DNA of 64,000 nt from Daphnia carinata (taxonomy: Eukaryota > Arthropoda > Branchiopoda > Diplostraca > Daphniidae), in contig NC_081339.1 in assembly GCF_022539665.2 (NCBI RefSeq), forward strand, positions 4,826,017 to 4,890,016. Reading direction: 5' to 3'. The translations under genes and the position numbers were made by a program. Of the stretch, positions 12,015 to 25,203 are shown piece after piece. The notes under the pieces were generated by a model. The model did no database searches. It had not been told where the DNA came from and was given only the letters and a program-made list of their open reading frames with translations. How positions within the stretch are numbered: position 1 is the first letter of the stretch; each line of letters starts with the position of its first letter.

Positions 12015-14243
12015 AAAGTGAAATTAACTAAATATATGTATTTCAAGATGTCAAATTAGATATACAATGTATGTATACAATTCAACATCATTAGTGCACT
12101 AAAAGTTGTAGAATCTCGATGAAGTGAGATTATAGTGCATCGTTTCATAAACAATGAAATAGTCTAACAACGAAATATTCTCCCATAATAGGGAACAGCA
12201 AAAATTGAAAATATAAGTTGTATGTCCTTAAAATGACATTGTGACTTAAGTAAGGAAATGTTCACATAAGTAAACAGAGAAACTGCACGAAAGTAAAAAA
12301 GACAAGTTTCGAAATTTATTTTTAATAATTTGTATTGCCAATATTCGGCACAATTTAAAGACTTGCAACTTTGAAAGAGCAAAATAGCCGATTTCAAAGT
12401 TGCTGTCAACCGAGGTAGGGGGAGACACTACCTCAGTTGACTCACCGGGGAGATTACCCGGTGCGTGGCTAAGAGAAGCCGGAAGAAGAGCGAAGGTCGC
12501 GGACAAGCTTTTACGTGAGCGATTAACCGTTAATTCGGATTTTTGGGTAGCCCCACAGCCCTCCAATGATATCATCGAACCATGGGGACCCCCACGTCCC
12601 CTTTCCGGACAGCGCACTCACAACCGTTTACTGCTGATCACAGTAGGGGCATGACCCCCTACGGGCTTATTAAAAATTTAAGGGAAACGGGGCCACAGAA
12701 AAGAAGGGAGCCCAGATATGCACTTCAATTTATATAACTTTTAATACTTTGTTTCCGGGCTGCAGCAACGACTGAAGGTAATGGGCAGGAAGCATTTTTC
12801 AAAAATTCCTTCGGGCTTCCAACCGTTATTATTATGAAATTTGGCTCGACTAGATACCTCTTTTTATTGAGTATGATTCTTAACCTATTTAAAGAAAACG
12901 AAACATGATCAATTTTTAAATGTTTGTCTATCAATATATATATTCAATAAAGATCTGTGCAATCCTTCTTTACCTCTTGTTTTGGTGAACTACTGGTATT
13001 AATTGTATTCGGCTAATGGTTTGACAGACAGTGCTTGCTTGGATGGTAAGTTGACGGGCAGCGAAGAAACTAATCATTAAGCGACTTCCATTTTCTAATA
13101 CCTATGCAAATAACACAATAAATGGCATTTGAATTAGTTGTAATCATGGGTTTCCAGGCACAAAAAAAAAGACAGACTTATTAGCTGAGACCGTTCAAAA
13201 CGTTCCAACTTCTTTCAGGACCCCTGCATCAGAATGACAGACTGAGGATGAGTTCGGAATTCGCGAATTGAGATAGCCAATTTCGGTAACATACTTGATC
13301 TCTTTCATACTAGGCATGTAATCTAAATTTGCTGTACAATGTACAACAAAAAACAAAGCAGTAAAATAATTCTGTATAAAAAATTTACAAAATTGCATTT
13401 TCTTACACCTATTTGGCTTTGTTAAGTGATACTAACTTACAACATAGTACTGTGAAGTTGGTCACCGGGCATGACAAGCAATACATCATCGATATAAACT
13501 GAAGCAGTCTGATTCAAGAACGCTTCCGTTGTCCAAACACACTGCATAGTGACTGATGAAAAAGCAGAAAATAAGGATGTAGATTAACTGATTTTCCAAA
13601 AATAAATACTTTTGACGTTTGAAATTCTGATCAACTGTTTTTGCTGTTCACATTTTTCAAAATGTTGAGCACATACTTAAGGCCCCCACAGCACAGAATT
13701 TTTTCCAGTTTTGCAAACATACCATCACTGCATCTATGAGGGACAGGAGAGGTAAAAAGTTTTCTTTCTTTAAAAATCTATTTATTTCATAACATACCGT
13801 GATAAGCTCTTCTTTTGTAAGGGGCAGCCCTCTCTAAGTACTTGCATAAGTAATGCTTCAATACTAGGAACAGCTGAAACAAGCGGTTGTGATAAAAAAA
13901 AAGTATCAGCACCACTGGCAAGAATGTAAACATGAAGTCTTGTTAGGGACAATATCTACAATTTGTACAAATGATAGATGGGGTGAAACCACAATATGAC
14001 GAAATATCCTGACGACGTATGGCAACCGCAAAGTACGCTACAGCGCTAGCGCGATGCAGCAGAAAAATTCGGTGAGTGTATGTAGAGAATTACCTAGAAA
14101 TCTGACCGGGAGGTGGCGAGAGCAGTGAAACAGAAAAAAAAAACGATATTTTTTTTAATTTTAGGTAAAGCGGATTGCCATACCCATACCTTCTTTTTAA
14201 AGTTAAGACACCTTGCCCAATATACAACAGGTTTAATTCTTAC

Positions 14244-15633
14244 TTGTAAGTTGTTCTTGCAGAAAAATGAAGCGACGAAATCCGCCGTCTTTTTGCTTTC
14301 GACAAAAACGATAGTCTTGGCATCACCGAGATCTTGTAAAACTTCGATCAGTTTAGCTCTCTTGTCTCTTTTCGAGCACTGAAAAAACAGCTGTTCAACA
14401 TCCGGATTGGGGCCACCGACAATGCCTGTTGTGACGAATATGTGGTCTTCCATGTACGTCGCAGCCAGCGCTTGTACTTCGTCTGGAAATGTAGCCGAAC
14501 ACATACAAACACGACGGATTCCCTACAGAAAAACAAATAGTATTACATCAGTCAAATCTCATACTCAAAAAGCCATCGAGAATATACTTTCGGATGCATC
14601 GTTGGATGGTTGACAATTTTTTCAAAATTGGGACCGAAACCCATATCAAGCATTCGATCAGCTTCGTCCAAAATTTAAAACCTGACCCCCGGAAGTCAAA
14701 TACTCCACGGTCGAGAAAATCCTCGAGTCGCCCCGTTGTCGCGACAAGAATATTGCACCCAGCTTGAAGATTTGACCGCTGATGGCTCGTGACAGTTCCT
14801 CCATATATAATCACAGACTTTAAAACCGAATTGTAGAAGAATTTACACGCCTCGCGGTGAATTTGAATGGCCAATTCACGCGCGGGTGCGACAAATACAA
14901 CTTCTGGCTTTTGCCCCATGGCATGAGAGGCACCAGCAACACTTTGTTCTAACAATATGTTCATAACCAGTACCAAGTACGTCACCTACATGAAAAAATG
15001 TAAAATTTTAGATGACTTAATCAACGAATATCACGAAGGGTTTGTTGAGTATCTTAGATGCAATTGGACCTTTTAGTAGTCGCAATCACCGGCGTGTCCA
15101 CTAAAAATTACTTTTACTTTAACTTACCCAGTTCATACCGACCCATTCGAATCAAGTCAGTACGAAAGTATCAAGGTTTCAAAATTACACAGCGTTGGTT
15201 AATTGGATTACCGTTTTGCCGGAGCCCATGACAGCACAAGCAATTCAATCTCTTTTGGCAAGAACAACTGCAACTGAAGCTTTCTGAACAGGTGATGGTT
15301 TTATGTAGCCAGAATTCTTAATGTTTTGTAGTAGTAGTTGTCGCAGGCCGGCTTCTTCGAATGATGTTATGTATTGAGCTACATCTTTTCCTGTAACCTA
15401 AAGCAAACCCAATAGATATTTTAAATCATAAAATACAGTTTCGAGAAACGGCTTACCTGGAGGACGACTTTATCAAGATTGTTAAAGAGTTCCACACAGA
15501 CGATGCCCTTAAACAGTTCCTTTTCATCGCATGTCACAGCTTCCAGAAGGGATTGCTCACACAGCTTTCCATCTTCCGTCAATTCACTGAATAGATTTGG
15601 GCAGCTTTTTGAGGTGTGGCCAGCTTCACGACA
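14244..15633 (-). pseudogene. vasa-like DEAD-box RNA helicase pseudogene, truncated
   Basis: Four exon-like blocks on the minus strand: 15633-15457, 15397-15212, 14985-14588 and 14522-14244, separated by GT-AG introns, so this is a duplicated rather than a retrotransposed copy. The first block holds the end of a CCHC zinc knuckle (CREAGHTSKSC). Helicase motifs follow in order: Q motif PSPVQ, motif I MGSGKT, PARELA, a changed Ib (ATTGRL for ATPGRL), motif II LDEADRMLD, and motif III CSATFPD. The copy is broken: an in-frame TGA (15247-15245) two codons after the lysine-rich segment before motif I, a 1-bp deletion near 14687 and a TAA (14677-14675) just before DEAD. The C-terminal helicase motifs after FVESKKTADFV are not found downstream, nor is a 5' end. 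Zinc knuckles plus this motif set point to the vasa group, which acts in germ cells; this copy cannot make a full protein. Confidence 0.85.
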
Positions 15634-15899
15634 CTAGGGGTAAAACAATGAACACTGGAACATAAAATATTTTTGTGAAGATACAATTGATGTTTACATT
15701 GTAAATGCACTTCTAACAAGAGTGATCAATCAATAACACTATTGCGTGACATAACATTTTACTGGCTGTCGCAAAGTGATTGTTCGACGTAGACAGCCAT
15801 CTTGCATATTCCACTTTGTTTACGCAAATGCCACACCCAAGAGAACAACCAAACTTCATCAACGTATCGAATGCTACTTTTTGTGTTAGTCCGACCATA

Positions 15900-17404
15900 A
15901 TGGCTATCCCAGTCAGTTCATCCTCACGCGAGATAGAAGTAGAATCGGCCACAGTTAACTGCTGGGCATGGAGTATTCGTCCTTTGATCATTTGGCTCCG
16001 TTTTCTTGGAGTTGCTCTTCCTGATGTGTCAACGTCATCAAGTTTATGCCACCGATGTGTAATGTTAGCTTACGGCGTTCTCTGTTTTTCGTCCCACGGA
16101 ATTGGACATATCGACGTTTTGTGCTATTTGTACGCCAAATGGGAGCCGGGTACACTTGAACAATACGGCGGATCTAACTACGACACAATAACAGCTAAGA
16201 TGAACTCAATAATCGATTTCGTAAATTATACTATTAATGGATTTGGAACTCACATCATTATGCTTACCGTCATCCGTACAAGATGGATTCGTTTAAGAAA
16301 GATTTTTCAGCGTTTAGAGGGTGTCTTTATTGAAGAGAATTACATCCGAATACGCAATATGTCTTCAGTGGGGGTAGCGTCCATTATTTTGCTAGTAAGA
16401 AGAAAAAAGTATTACCGTTATCTTCCACATGACATTCACTGTTTCTCTTAAATTTGATATACAATATATCCCACTTCGTAATATTCCATTTGGTATATAG
16501 ATTTTGGGACTTGCCTCCATCTCTACGGGTTACCACTTTGCAAAGGGAACATCCTCCACTCACCGAATCTTCATCAGCTTCATGGCGTCTATATCAACCG
16601 TTTATCCACTGACTGCCTTGGTCGTGTTTTTAACTCATTGCTACGCTTCTTCTCTTGCATTCGTATCGATCCAGATCGAAGTGAAGCGCAATGAAATTCA
16701 GCTAATGAATGGCCGAGAACAAGACGTCAGTCAATTAATATTCTTGTTCAAACAAAGACATATGCTCGCCAATGATACAGTTGATGGCATTAACGATAGT
16801 TTTGGCTGGTACTTGCTTCTTGCCACCACGTCTTACTTTGTGTCTATAATCAATTCAAGCTTTTACTTGTTTGGACTAGACAACCACGTAACCCTGCCAG
16901 ATATAACTTTCACTTTATTTGTTTTACTTAATTTAACAGTCACTTGCTTTGCTGCAGATAGCATACAAAACAAGGTAAGGCAAAAACATGAATGATTGGC
17001 ACTCACCCTCGCAACGAGAAATGCAGATTTTGTTGCTTTATAACAGGCTGAAGATGCAATGAAAGAGTTGTTAAGCCTAAAATGCGATGAGCCACTGAAA
17101 GGATTACAGAAGCAGCAGGTAAAAAATGTCATACTTACCACTAATCACTGGATGGATTTTTTTTTTTCTTGTGCCTAGATGAACACATTCATCTCGGAGA
17201 TGACCCACACAATTCCACAGATAAGCGCCAATGGTTACTTCAATGTGAGTAGGAAGCTTTTTCCACAAGTAAGTTCGTTTCTCATATATATGGTTTGGTT
17301 TCAATGAAACAATTGATCTCGTATAGGTGATTGGAACAACCCTCACTTACTTCTTCATCTTCTGCCAGTTTGAAGTTTCGGAAAAGAAGTTTTGCTCTAA
17401 ATGA
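15900..17404 (+). CDS. Gustatory receptor, subfamily A, gene 1
   Basis: Five exons: 15900-16394, 16501-16974, 17047-17118, 17179-17268 and 17327-17404, all introns GT-AG and phase 0, giving 402 residues, the usual size of insect/crustacean gustatory receptors. These are seven-transmembrane ligand-gated cation channels of sensory neuron membranes; the ligand cannot be told from sequence. The C-terminus carries the family signature as TYFFIFCQF (last exon), and the preceding exon has the conserved ISANGYFNVSRKLFPQ stretch. The start at 15900 was chosen because the same ACCATAATGG context and MxxR/MxxP beginning occurs in the two sister genes; an upstream in-frame Met at 15780 is possible. Nearest relatives are the two genes immediately downstream, about half identical by eye. 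Confidence 0.87.
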
Positions 17405-18462
17405 ATTTAATCTTGTTAATAAACGAGCTATAATCACAGAGTTCGGTATTTCCAGGCGAAATTTACCTGATTCACGCGCACACAACGTAATATTATTAAC
17501 GAAAACATACTAATACTAATATACTAATGCCTAGTGTTTGTTGGCCAGGCCGCGATGGTCTTCGGAAGAAGTTCGTTTCCACAAGCAATCACAATACAGT
17601 TGATAACAAGTATTAGAGTGCTCATCTTTCTTATTTATGTATAATCCTACTTGCCTGTAAAGCACCGTGATGTTTCATGATTGTTTGGAAGGTATTATTA
17701 ATCCCTGATGTTCCTAAAAGAAGTAGTTGTTTTTTTCTCTATAACATAATACATATAAGCGTACCTGCGACATGTTACTATGCAAGTGCACATTTTGCTT
17801 CAGGAACTGGTAAGGTTAGGTTTTATTCTTCGTACTGTTATGTAGAAGTGCCTTTAAATATCATCAATTAGAACAATCAGGCATGACGCTCACGCTGGCT
17901 CATATTTTTTTTTTGTCATTAATCACGTCCTAATATACAGCGAACCACCTCATCTAAGAATATCCAAAAGGTTGGCAGATTTTTAAATTTAAAAACAAAA
18001 AACCTTTATGTCTGCTGTACTTGTTTTAAGTCAGCCAGCTTCTTAACGATACCATTGCCGAATCCATGATCCACTAAGACGACAATCCATCTGCAGACGA
18101 AAATGAAAAGCCTTTAGACAGAATTTTCTTCGAACAAAAGATAAGAAGTATGACTATATGCTATACCTCAGACGTCAGACCTAATTAATTTTCCACGCGA
18201 ATAAATTGGTTGACTGATGAAACCGAACTAAACCTGTCATACATGCAATTTGCATTACCATTCGATAGAAAAGGGCGTGAAACAAAAAACCCTACTTTCA
18301 TTTTTCAATTCGATAAAAGAAGTCAAATACTCTGGGTACGTCGTGTGTTAGCTGACCATGAAATGTTGCATTAACCGATTGGTTTCAAATGAAGAAATGA
18401 AACAAAGGATACCTAGGAGACGTTTTTCTTCGTCTTGAATTCCTCTTTCTAGTCAAACCATA
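17405..18462. other. Intergenic, copy 1 of a duplicated spacer
   Basis: From about 17690 on, this stretch is clearly related to 20030-20797 (for example CATAATACATATAAGCGTAC and GCCTTTAAATATCATCAATT occur in both), showing that spacer and receptor were duplicated together. On the minus strand, position 18090 onward, there is an exon-like segment after an acceptor CTGCAG reading WIVVLVDHGFGNGIVKKLAD and then a stop; it is repeated in the second spacer. Confidence 0.6.
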
Positions 18463-19948
18463 ATGGTCGTACGAGAAAGTCCGCCATCTGACGATACACA
18501 CGTCCAGTTATCTTCAACTAGATGTTGGGCATGGACCATTCGCCCATTGTTAATTTGGCTCCGGATTCTTGGCATTAAACTAACAGATATTCAAACTTTA
18601 TCCGGCAAGACCTTTCGGTGGCTGACATTTGCATACAAAGTTTTCTGTTTTTTGCTGTACATCACTTGTGTGGTCGACATTTTCTTTTTCTTGCACACCA
18701 TACGGATGCAGGCCTCGCTCGGTCCGCCCCAAGGGCCCATGGCTTTCTGCACAGAAACGACTAGGTGAAACTGGATAATCGATTTCATTAATTACGGTCT
18801 TCATGCAATTGGAACTCACGTTATCTTGCTCGTTGCCATGAGACCAATCGATCTGTTCGAAAGTTTCAATCGAATGAAACTCGTTTTCGCTGCAATCGAT
18901 TGCAATCGAATTCACAGAATATCTTCGTTGGGAATCGCATACATCATTTTGGTGGTAAACCCTTTTAAGAGATTAGAAAATTGTTAATGAACCTGTATTA
19001 TTATTTTGTAATGAATCATACGATTACTCTAACGATTGAAGCTGTCTGGAATTCTATTATTGGACGCGGATTACCACTTGCGCACGGGAGCTTTTTTTAA
19101 CCGTCGTCTCTTCATTACTGCCATTTCGACTTTATCAGCCATCTATCCAATGACGGCCTTGCTCTTGTTTGCCATTCATTGCTACGCTTCGTCTCGTGCA
19201 TTTGAGCTGATTCAGATGGAAATCAAGCGCAGCGAAGTCCAGTTATTGAATAGCCAACCGGAAGACGTCAGACTATTCGTTGTTGCAGTGAGGCAAACAT
19301 ATTTTCTTGCCTGTGATACTGTCGATAACACTAACTATAGGTTTGGTTGGATACTGCTCCTATGTACAACCTTTTATTTTATTGCCATTATCAATTCGAG
19401 TTTTTACCTGTTTGGCACGGAACTCAAAACAGTGGCGGATTTCTCCTTTTTATTGTTTGCCTTGGTCCACCTAATTTTAATGTGTTCCTTTGCAGATTGC
19501 GTTTCAAACAAGGTACTTTTCTCCTTCGATCTGCAGCTTCATCAATTCTGAAAAATAAAAAAATAAATTCTTTTATATCTTAGGCTGGAGATGCTATAAG
19601 ACAAGTATTGAAGTTTAAATGCGCTGACGAGCCGTTAGCTGGCAATCAAATGGAAGTAATAATATCAAGAAGATTGGATGCGTAGCAAGAACTGAAACAA
19701 GTCCTATTTTTTTTATGCAGGTGGAACTTCTCGTAATGCAAATGGTGCAAACGTTTCCGCAAATCAGTGCCAATGGTTATTTCGATGTCAGCAAGTAACT
19801 ATTACCGCAGGTAAGCACGTGAATGACATTCCTTTTTCTTTAAAGCTAATTTACAACTGGCTATGGGCAGGTAGTTGGAGCAGCCCTGACTTACTTTTTC
19901 ATACTTTGCGAATTCAAAGCGTCCGAGCAAAGGCTTCCTCTCAATTGA
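18463..19948 (+). pseudogene. Gustatory receptor, subfamily A, gene 2 (two in-frame stops)
   Basis: The five-exon structure of its neighbours is intact (18463-18954, 19042-19512, 19584-19655, 19721-19810, 19871-19948; same lengths as gene 3), and splice sites are present. Two codons are stops: TGA at 18766-18768 where gene 3 has TGG (Trp), and TAA at 19796-19798 where gene 3 has AAA (Lys). The C-terminal signature TYFFILCEF is preserved. Because only single-base changes break it, the loss looks recent; a functional allele may exist elsewhere in the population. Read-through is possible in principle but two stops make it unlikely. Confidence 0.88.
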
Positions 19949-20797
19949 TGTTTAACTTGCCCCTTAACCAAAATATTACATGTAAATTATTTACCAGCCA
20001 CCATGTATCATGTTTGTTTAGCAGGTGCTATTAATGACTGGCATTCCTGGAAAGAAGTGGTTGTTTTCTCTCCATAACATAATACATATAAGCGTACTTG
20101 CCACAAGTTAAGCAAGTGCAAATGGTGCTTCAGAAACTAGTGAGGTAAGGTTTTGTTCTTCATACTGTTATGTAGAACTGCCTTTAAATATCATCAATTT
20201 AGACCAGTTAGGCATCACCCTCACAGCTGCCTCACTTTTTGTTTGACATTAATCAAGTCCTAATATACAGTGAACAACAACTTCATCTAAATATCCAAAA
20301 GATAGTCAGATTTTTAATTTAAAACCAAAAAACCTTTTTATGTGCTGTTATTGTTACTGGTCTGTCAGCTTCTTAAAGACATCATCGCCGAACCCATGAC
20401 CCACTAAGACGACAATCCATCTGCAGACGAAAAAGAAAAGACTTTAGACAGAATTTTTCTTAAATTAGAAGATAAGAAATATGGCTATATGCTATAACTC
20501 AGACCTCAGACAATTAATTTTCCATGTGAATGAAATGGTTGTCTGATAAAAGCCAACTAACCATTCATACATGCAATTTACATTAGCATACGACAGGAAA
20601 TGGCGTGAAACAAAAAACCTTTTATCATTTTCAATTCGATTAAACAAGTCAAATACCTGGGCACGTCATGTGTTAGCTGACCATAAAATATTGCAATCAT
20701 TCCTATTAACCGATTGGATTCGAATGAAGAAAGCAAACAAAGGAAACCAAGCAGCCGTTTTTCTTCGTCTTGGTTCCCCCTTTCTAGTAAAACCATA
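19949..20797. other. Intergenic, copy 2 of a duplicated spacer
   Basis: Related throughout to 17690-18462. The minus-strand exon-like segment is present again, starting at about 20425 after CTGCAG and reading WIVVLVGHGFGDDVFKKLTD before a stop. No other gene was seen. Confidence 0.55.
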
Positions 20798-22283
20798 ATG
20801 GTCGTACGAGTAGGTCCACCATCACAAGGGACCCACATCCAGCTCCCTCCAACTAGACGCTGGGCATGGACCATTCGCCCAGTGTTAATCTGGCTCCGGA
20901 TTCTTGGCGTTGAACTGGCAGAGACTTCAACTTTATCCGTCAAGACTTTTCAGTGGCTAACATTTGCATACAAAGTTTTCTGTTTTTTGTTAAACATCAC
21001 CTGTCTGGTCGGCATTTTCTATTTCTTGCACACCCTACGAATGCAAGCCTCGCTTGATCGGCCAAAAGGGTTCATGGTTTTCAGCACAGAAACGGGCACC
21101 TGGAACTGGATAATCGATTTCATTAATTACGGTATTCATGCAATTGGAACTCACGTTATCTTGCTGGTTGCCATGAGACCAATCGATCTGTTTGAAAGTT
21201 TCGATCGAATGAAACTTGTTTTAGCTGCAAGCAATTGCAATCGAATTCGCAGAATATCTTCGTTGGGAATTGTTTACATCATCTTGGTGGTAAGACCCTG
21301 TGAATAGATTAACACATTTTAAATGGATCTGTATTGTTATTTTGTGATGAACGGTACGATTACTCGAATGATTAAAGGTGTCCGGAATTCTTTTATTGAA
21401 CACGGATAACCACTTCCGCATGCGAAAATCTTTTGACCGTCGTCTCTTCATCACTGCCATTTCGACTTTATCAGCCATCTATCCAATGACTGCTTTGCTC
21501 TTGTTTGCCATTCATTGCTACGCTTCGTCTCTTGCATTTGAGCTGATCCAGGCGGAAATCGAGCGGAGCGAAATCCAGTTATTGAACAGCCAACCGGAAG
21601 ACGTCAGACTATTCGTTGTTGCAGTGAGGCAAAGATATTTTCTGGCCTGTGATACTGTCGATAACATTAACTATAGTTTTGGTTGGATACTTCTCCTCTC
21701 TACAACCTTTTATTTTGTTGCCATTATCAATTCGAGCTTTTACCTGTTTGACATGGAACACAAAACAATGGCGGATTTCGCCTTTCTATTGTTTGCTTTG
21801 GTCCACCTAATTTTAATGTGTTCTTTTGCAGATTGTGTTTCCAACAAGGTACTTTTCTCCTTCGATCTGCAGCTTCATTAATTCTGAAAAATTCAAAAAC
21901 ATATTCTTTTATATCTTAGGCTGGAGATGTTATAGGACAACTATTGAAGTTTAAACACGCTGACGAGCTGTTAGCTTGCAATCAAATGGAGGTAACAACA
22001 TAACGAAAATTGGATGCGGCGCAGGAATTGAAACAAGTACCATTCCTTTACGCAGGTGGAATTTCTCGTAACACATATGGCGCAGACGATTCCGCAAATC
22101 AGTGCCAATGGTTATTTCAATGTCAGTAAGAAACTATTACCGCAGGTAAGCACGTGAATGACCTCCCTTTCTTTTAAAAGCTAATTTACAACTGGCTATG
22201 GGCAGGTAGCTGGAGCAGCCCTGACTTACTTTTTCATACTTTGCGAATTCAAAGCGTCCGAGCAAAGGCTTCCTCTCAACTGA
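20798..22283 (+). CDS. Gustatory receptor, subfamily A, gene 3
   Basis: Exons 20798-21289, 21378-21848, 21920-21991, 22056-22145 and 22206-22283, GT-AG introns all in phase 0, 400 residues. It is a seven-transmembrane chemoreceptor channel; the last exon holds TYFFILCEF, the family TY(x5)QF motif with Glu replacing Gln. It is very similar to gene 2, at an offset of 2335 bp, so the pair arose by tandem duplication of receptor plus upstream spacer. No stop or frameshift was found. The start ATG sits in the context AACCATAATGG shared with the sister genes. The acceptor before exon 2 (GATTAAAG) has almost no pyrimidine tract, as in gene 2. Confidence 0.9.
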
Positions 22284-25163
22284 TGTTCATCTTGTCCCTT
22301 AACCAAAATACTACATGTAAATGATTTAGCTTGAGTATGCTACGTCAAACCTGTTCTATATCGTCACGCGTTTTAAGACCTGTAAGGCTGCAAGTGTGTA
22401 CCCTGGTGACCCAGCTCTTTCGGAACATCCTCCAAAGAATGACGCACTTCAGGTGAAATAAAGAAGTCCCATTCAGTTTAATGGTATGCAATTTGGCTCC
22501 ATTGGTTTTCGTAAAAAAAAGTACCTGGATCGTGTAGGAGAAATGAACCTTAGCGACAAGTATGAATACATTACAAGGATAATTGATGGATGCTTACCTT
22601 GGTTTTCTTTATTGAGCTTTTTTTCGTATCGAGTCCAACTGCGTCAACACTGTAGAGTTGACGTGCTGTTTATCACGTGCGTTGGTTCACCTTGAAGGAG
22701 GTTGCTGCCATCAGTTTCACACCGGAAAAACGGGGCTGGATGATGTACAGAAACAAGCCTACGGATGCAATAATGATATTACTTTAAAGATAATTCGCCT
22801 TAAGACATTTTGGAGTATGAAGAGTAGGTTAAAACTCGATCGAATTTTGCGCTTGCTGTTGTTACGAGAGAAACAAGACAAAGAACAATTGCTTAAAAGG
22901 AGTTGCTTTGTCCGTTATACAAACTGATAATGATCATTCACGCGTGAGACAATTTCAAACAATGAGCAACTAATTGCTGGACATGCGAGTCCTTGTCATG
23001 TGGTGATTTGGAACCGCATTCTAAGCGTGGGTATTACAAATGCTTCGACAAGATTTAATGCGTATCATAACCGATGTTTCCACACGAACCCCCTACTCAT
23101 GCAATAGTGCGGTTGGTTTGCTGTTAGCACGAGAAATGATCAAGATCAAATTAAATCTTAATCCAAACAAAAAAAAAACCGTGAGACGATTAGCTATAAC
23201 ACTAAATTAAACTTTACAAGACTCTAAAACGCAGTAGTGAAAACACGCCAGCGATAAAATTGCATGTAAAAAAAAAATATCGCGGTCAGACTTTCTCATC
23301 ATTTCGTCAACAGCGTAAAAGAAAACGTCCTTTCTGGCATGTTTCGTTCTTTAAATTTCTTTTTTAACTCCACAAGAGTGTCAACAACATTAACAGACGT
23401 ACATAAAGTGCTACATAAATTCTACCGCCCATCCATCAAACTGTTTACCTCTTTGAGGTATCCAACATAGGAGCTCATCCTGTATCTTAACGGCTCCTCA
23501 ATTTCGCCTTGCACACGCGGTTATACCGATCGCTGATGGATTACATTATAAGCTAAACATGGACAATACGACTGTCTTCAATAAATAATATTCATTGGGG
23601 TCATCCTCGTAAGCGTCAAGGAAATATTCAGGCTTTAAACAATAAAAAAACAAAAAAAAACAAAGAGCTTGGCATCCGGGTATGTCATCCGTTTGGCCCT
23701 TGCATCAAGTTTTAGACTTGCAAACAAAAAAAAGGAAGAAAAAAAAAAAAATAGCCAGTGACGTCAATCCCAACTTTTGGCTTGGTTCTATTCATATCCA
23801 CTGCTTATTTTTGTTCTGTCGAGGTATAGCCAACGTAACAGGAAATATCAAATTTCATACTGTAATTATTTAAGCAGGCGGCATTTCCGATATCGGATAC
23901 GACGTAGACAAACCAGCAAAGCCGCAAACGTGATTATTTTAACCGTCTCCGCAAGCTAACCATAATTAAAGATCGCCCGCAAACTAAACTACCTCAGGCA
24001 GGTGACATTTCCCCTTCTATTTAAGCTGATGGTAAATCGGACAGTAATCGAATTTGTGTATTTTTCTCGCGTCAAGAAATCAATAAAAAAAAATTCATTT
24101 CGTTAATAATTAGTTACCCCGTAATCGAAAAAGATACGCCCGACACAGTGATACAGTCACAATGATTTAATATGGAAAGTCGACAAGGCTGAGTGGGTAC
24201 TAAACGCGACATAGTGATTCCAGTCCATTCAAGACGCCCGTGAGCGAACGCACCTTGTCACCTCATCTAGTCCATAACAAGTAGCTCTTCTACACGCAAC
24301 GCAATAAAACCCTGGTCTTTTTTTTTTATAACTCTTTCAAATTGCATCCTCCACATGGCCAATTTTGACACATAGATCTCTTCAATGAAGATACTATGTC
24401 AACAGAAAATAAAGAAATTTTTAACTTTACCAAATGACGTTGAATTCACGTATGGATATTGGCTTAGTAGATGGCGCAAGAGAACAAGATTCTGTTATAA
24501 AAAAAAAGAAAAAAGGAAATTTCGAATTTGTTTTGCCTAGGTAACGTAGGATTGGGAAGAGGGGGAAACAAAAAAAAAAAGTGTCTGAAGAGGACAAACA
24601 ACCGTTGCCAAGTTCCAAGAAACACGCAACCTGTTGGGAGAAAAAAAGGTTGCGTCTAGCTCAGTCACCTTTTCACGCATCTAGCTTTCATAGGTTCATC
24701 GTTAAACAGCAAATTTGCATATGCATTGGGCACGCTAAAAAAAAAAACGCGATAACAAAAATAGGTATGTCCGATTAAACAAATAGGCATTCGGTGAAAC
24801 GCTCACCAACACTAGGAAAACATCGTTTTTCGTGCCGCTATTAAGAAACATTAAAAAAAAACAAAAAAACAATCAAGTTGCAGTCAAATGGAAAATCGAA
24901 TACTACAGTCCCGTGATAACTTTCACCGCACAAACTTAGCGTCTCTACGCAGTTAACTAGGAAAAGCCATCCAAAACAGGCCCATCCACCAACGGAAATC
25001 GCACACTGACGCTAAACCGCGATTTAATCGCCAACTTTAAACATCGCAAAACAATTTGCGCATCGCACCGTAATGTCAAAGAGTTTCGTTATTACATCAA
25101 CTCAATTCAAAGCGATCCAAAAATAAATAGATTTTACATCAGATAGTTAAAGGCGGCATTCCA

Positions 25164-25203
<40 letters not shown>

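Larger units (their letters stand above)
11341..14243. other. Gene-poor stretch with repeat remnants
   Basis: Contains two tRNA-like segments (11684-11738 and 11945-12014, listed separately), a GC-richer block at 12400-12660 that is open on both strands but without known similarity, and at about 13448-13551 on the minus strand a frame reading TASVYIDDVLLV. The last could be a reverse-transcriptase scrap or a decayed part of the adjacent helicase copy; it is too short to decide. Confidence 0.4.

Noticed and set aside
12400-12654. GC-richer block open on both strands
   Set aside because: No known similarity on either strand; probably a repeat fragment but no ends or duplication could be defined.
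13448-13551. Minus-strand peptide with IDDVLLV, considered as reverse transcriptase
   Set aside because: Too short; also compatible with a decayed part of the nearby helicase copy.
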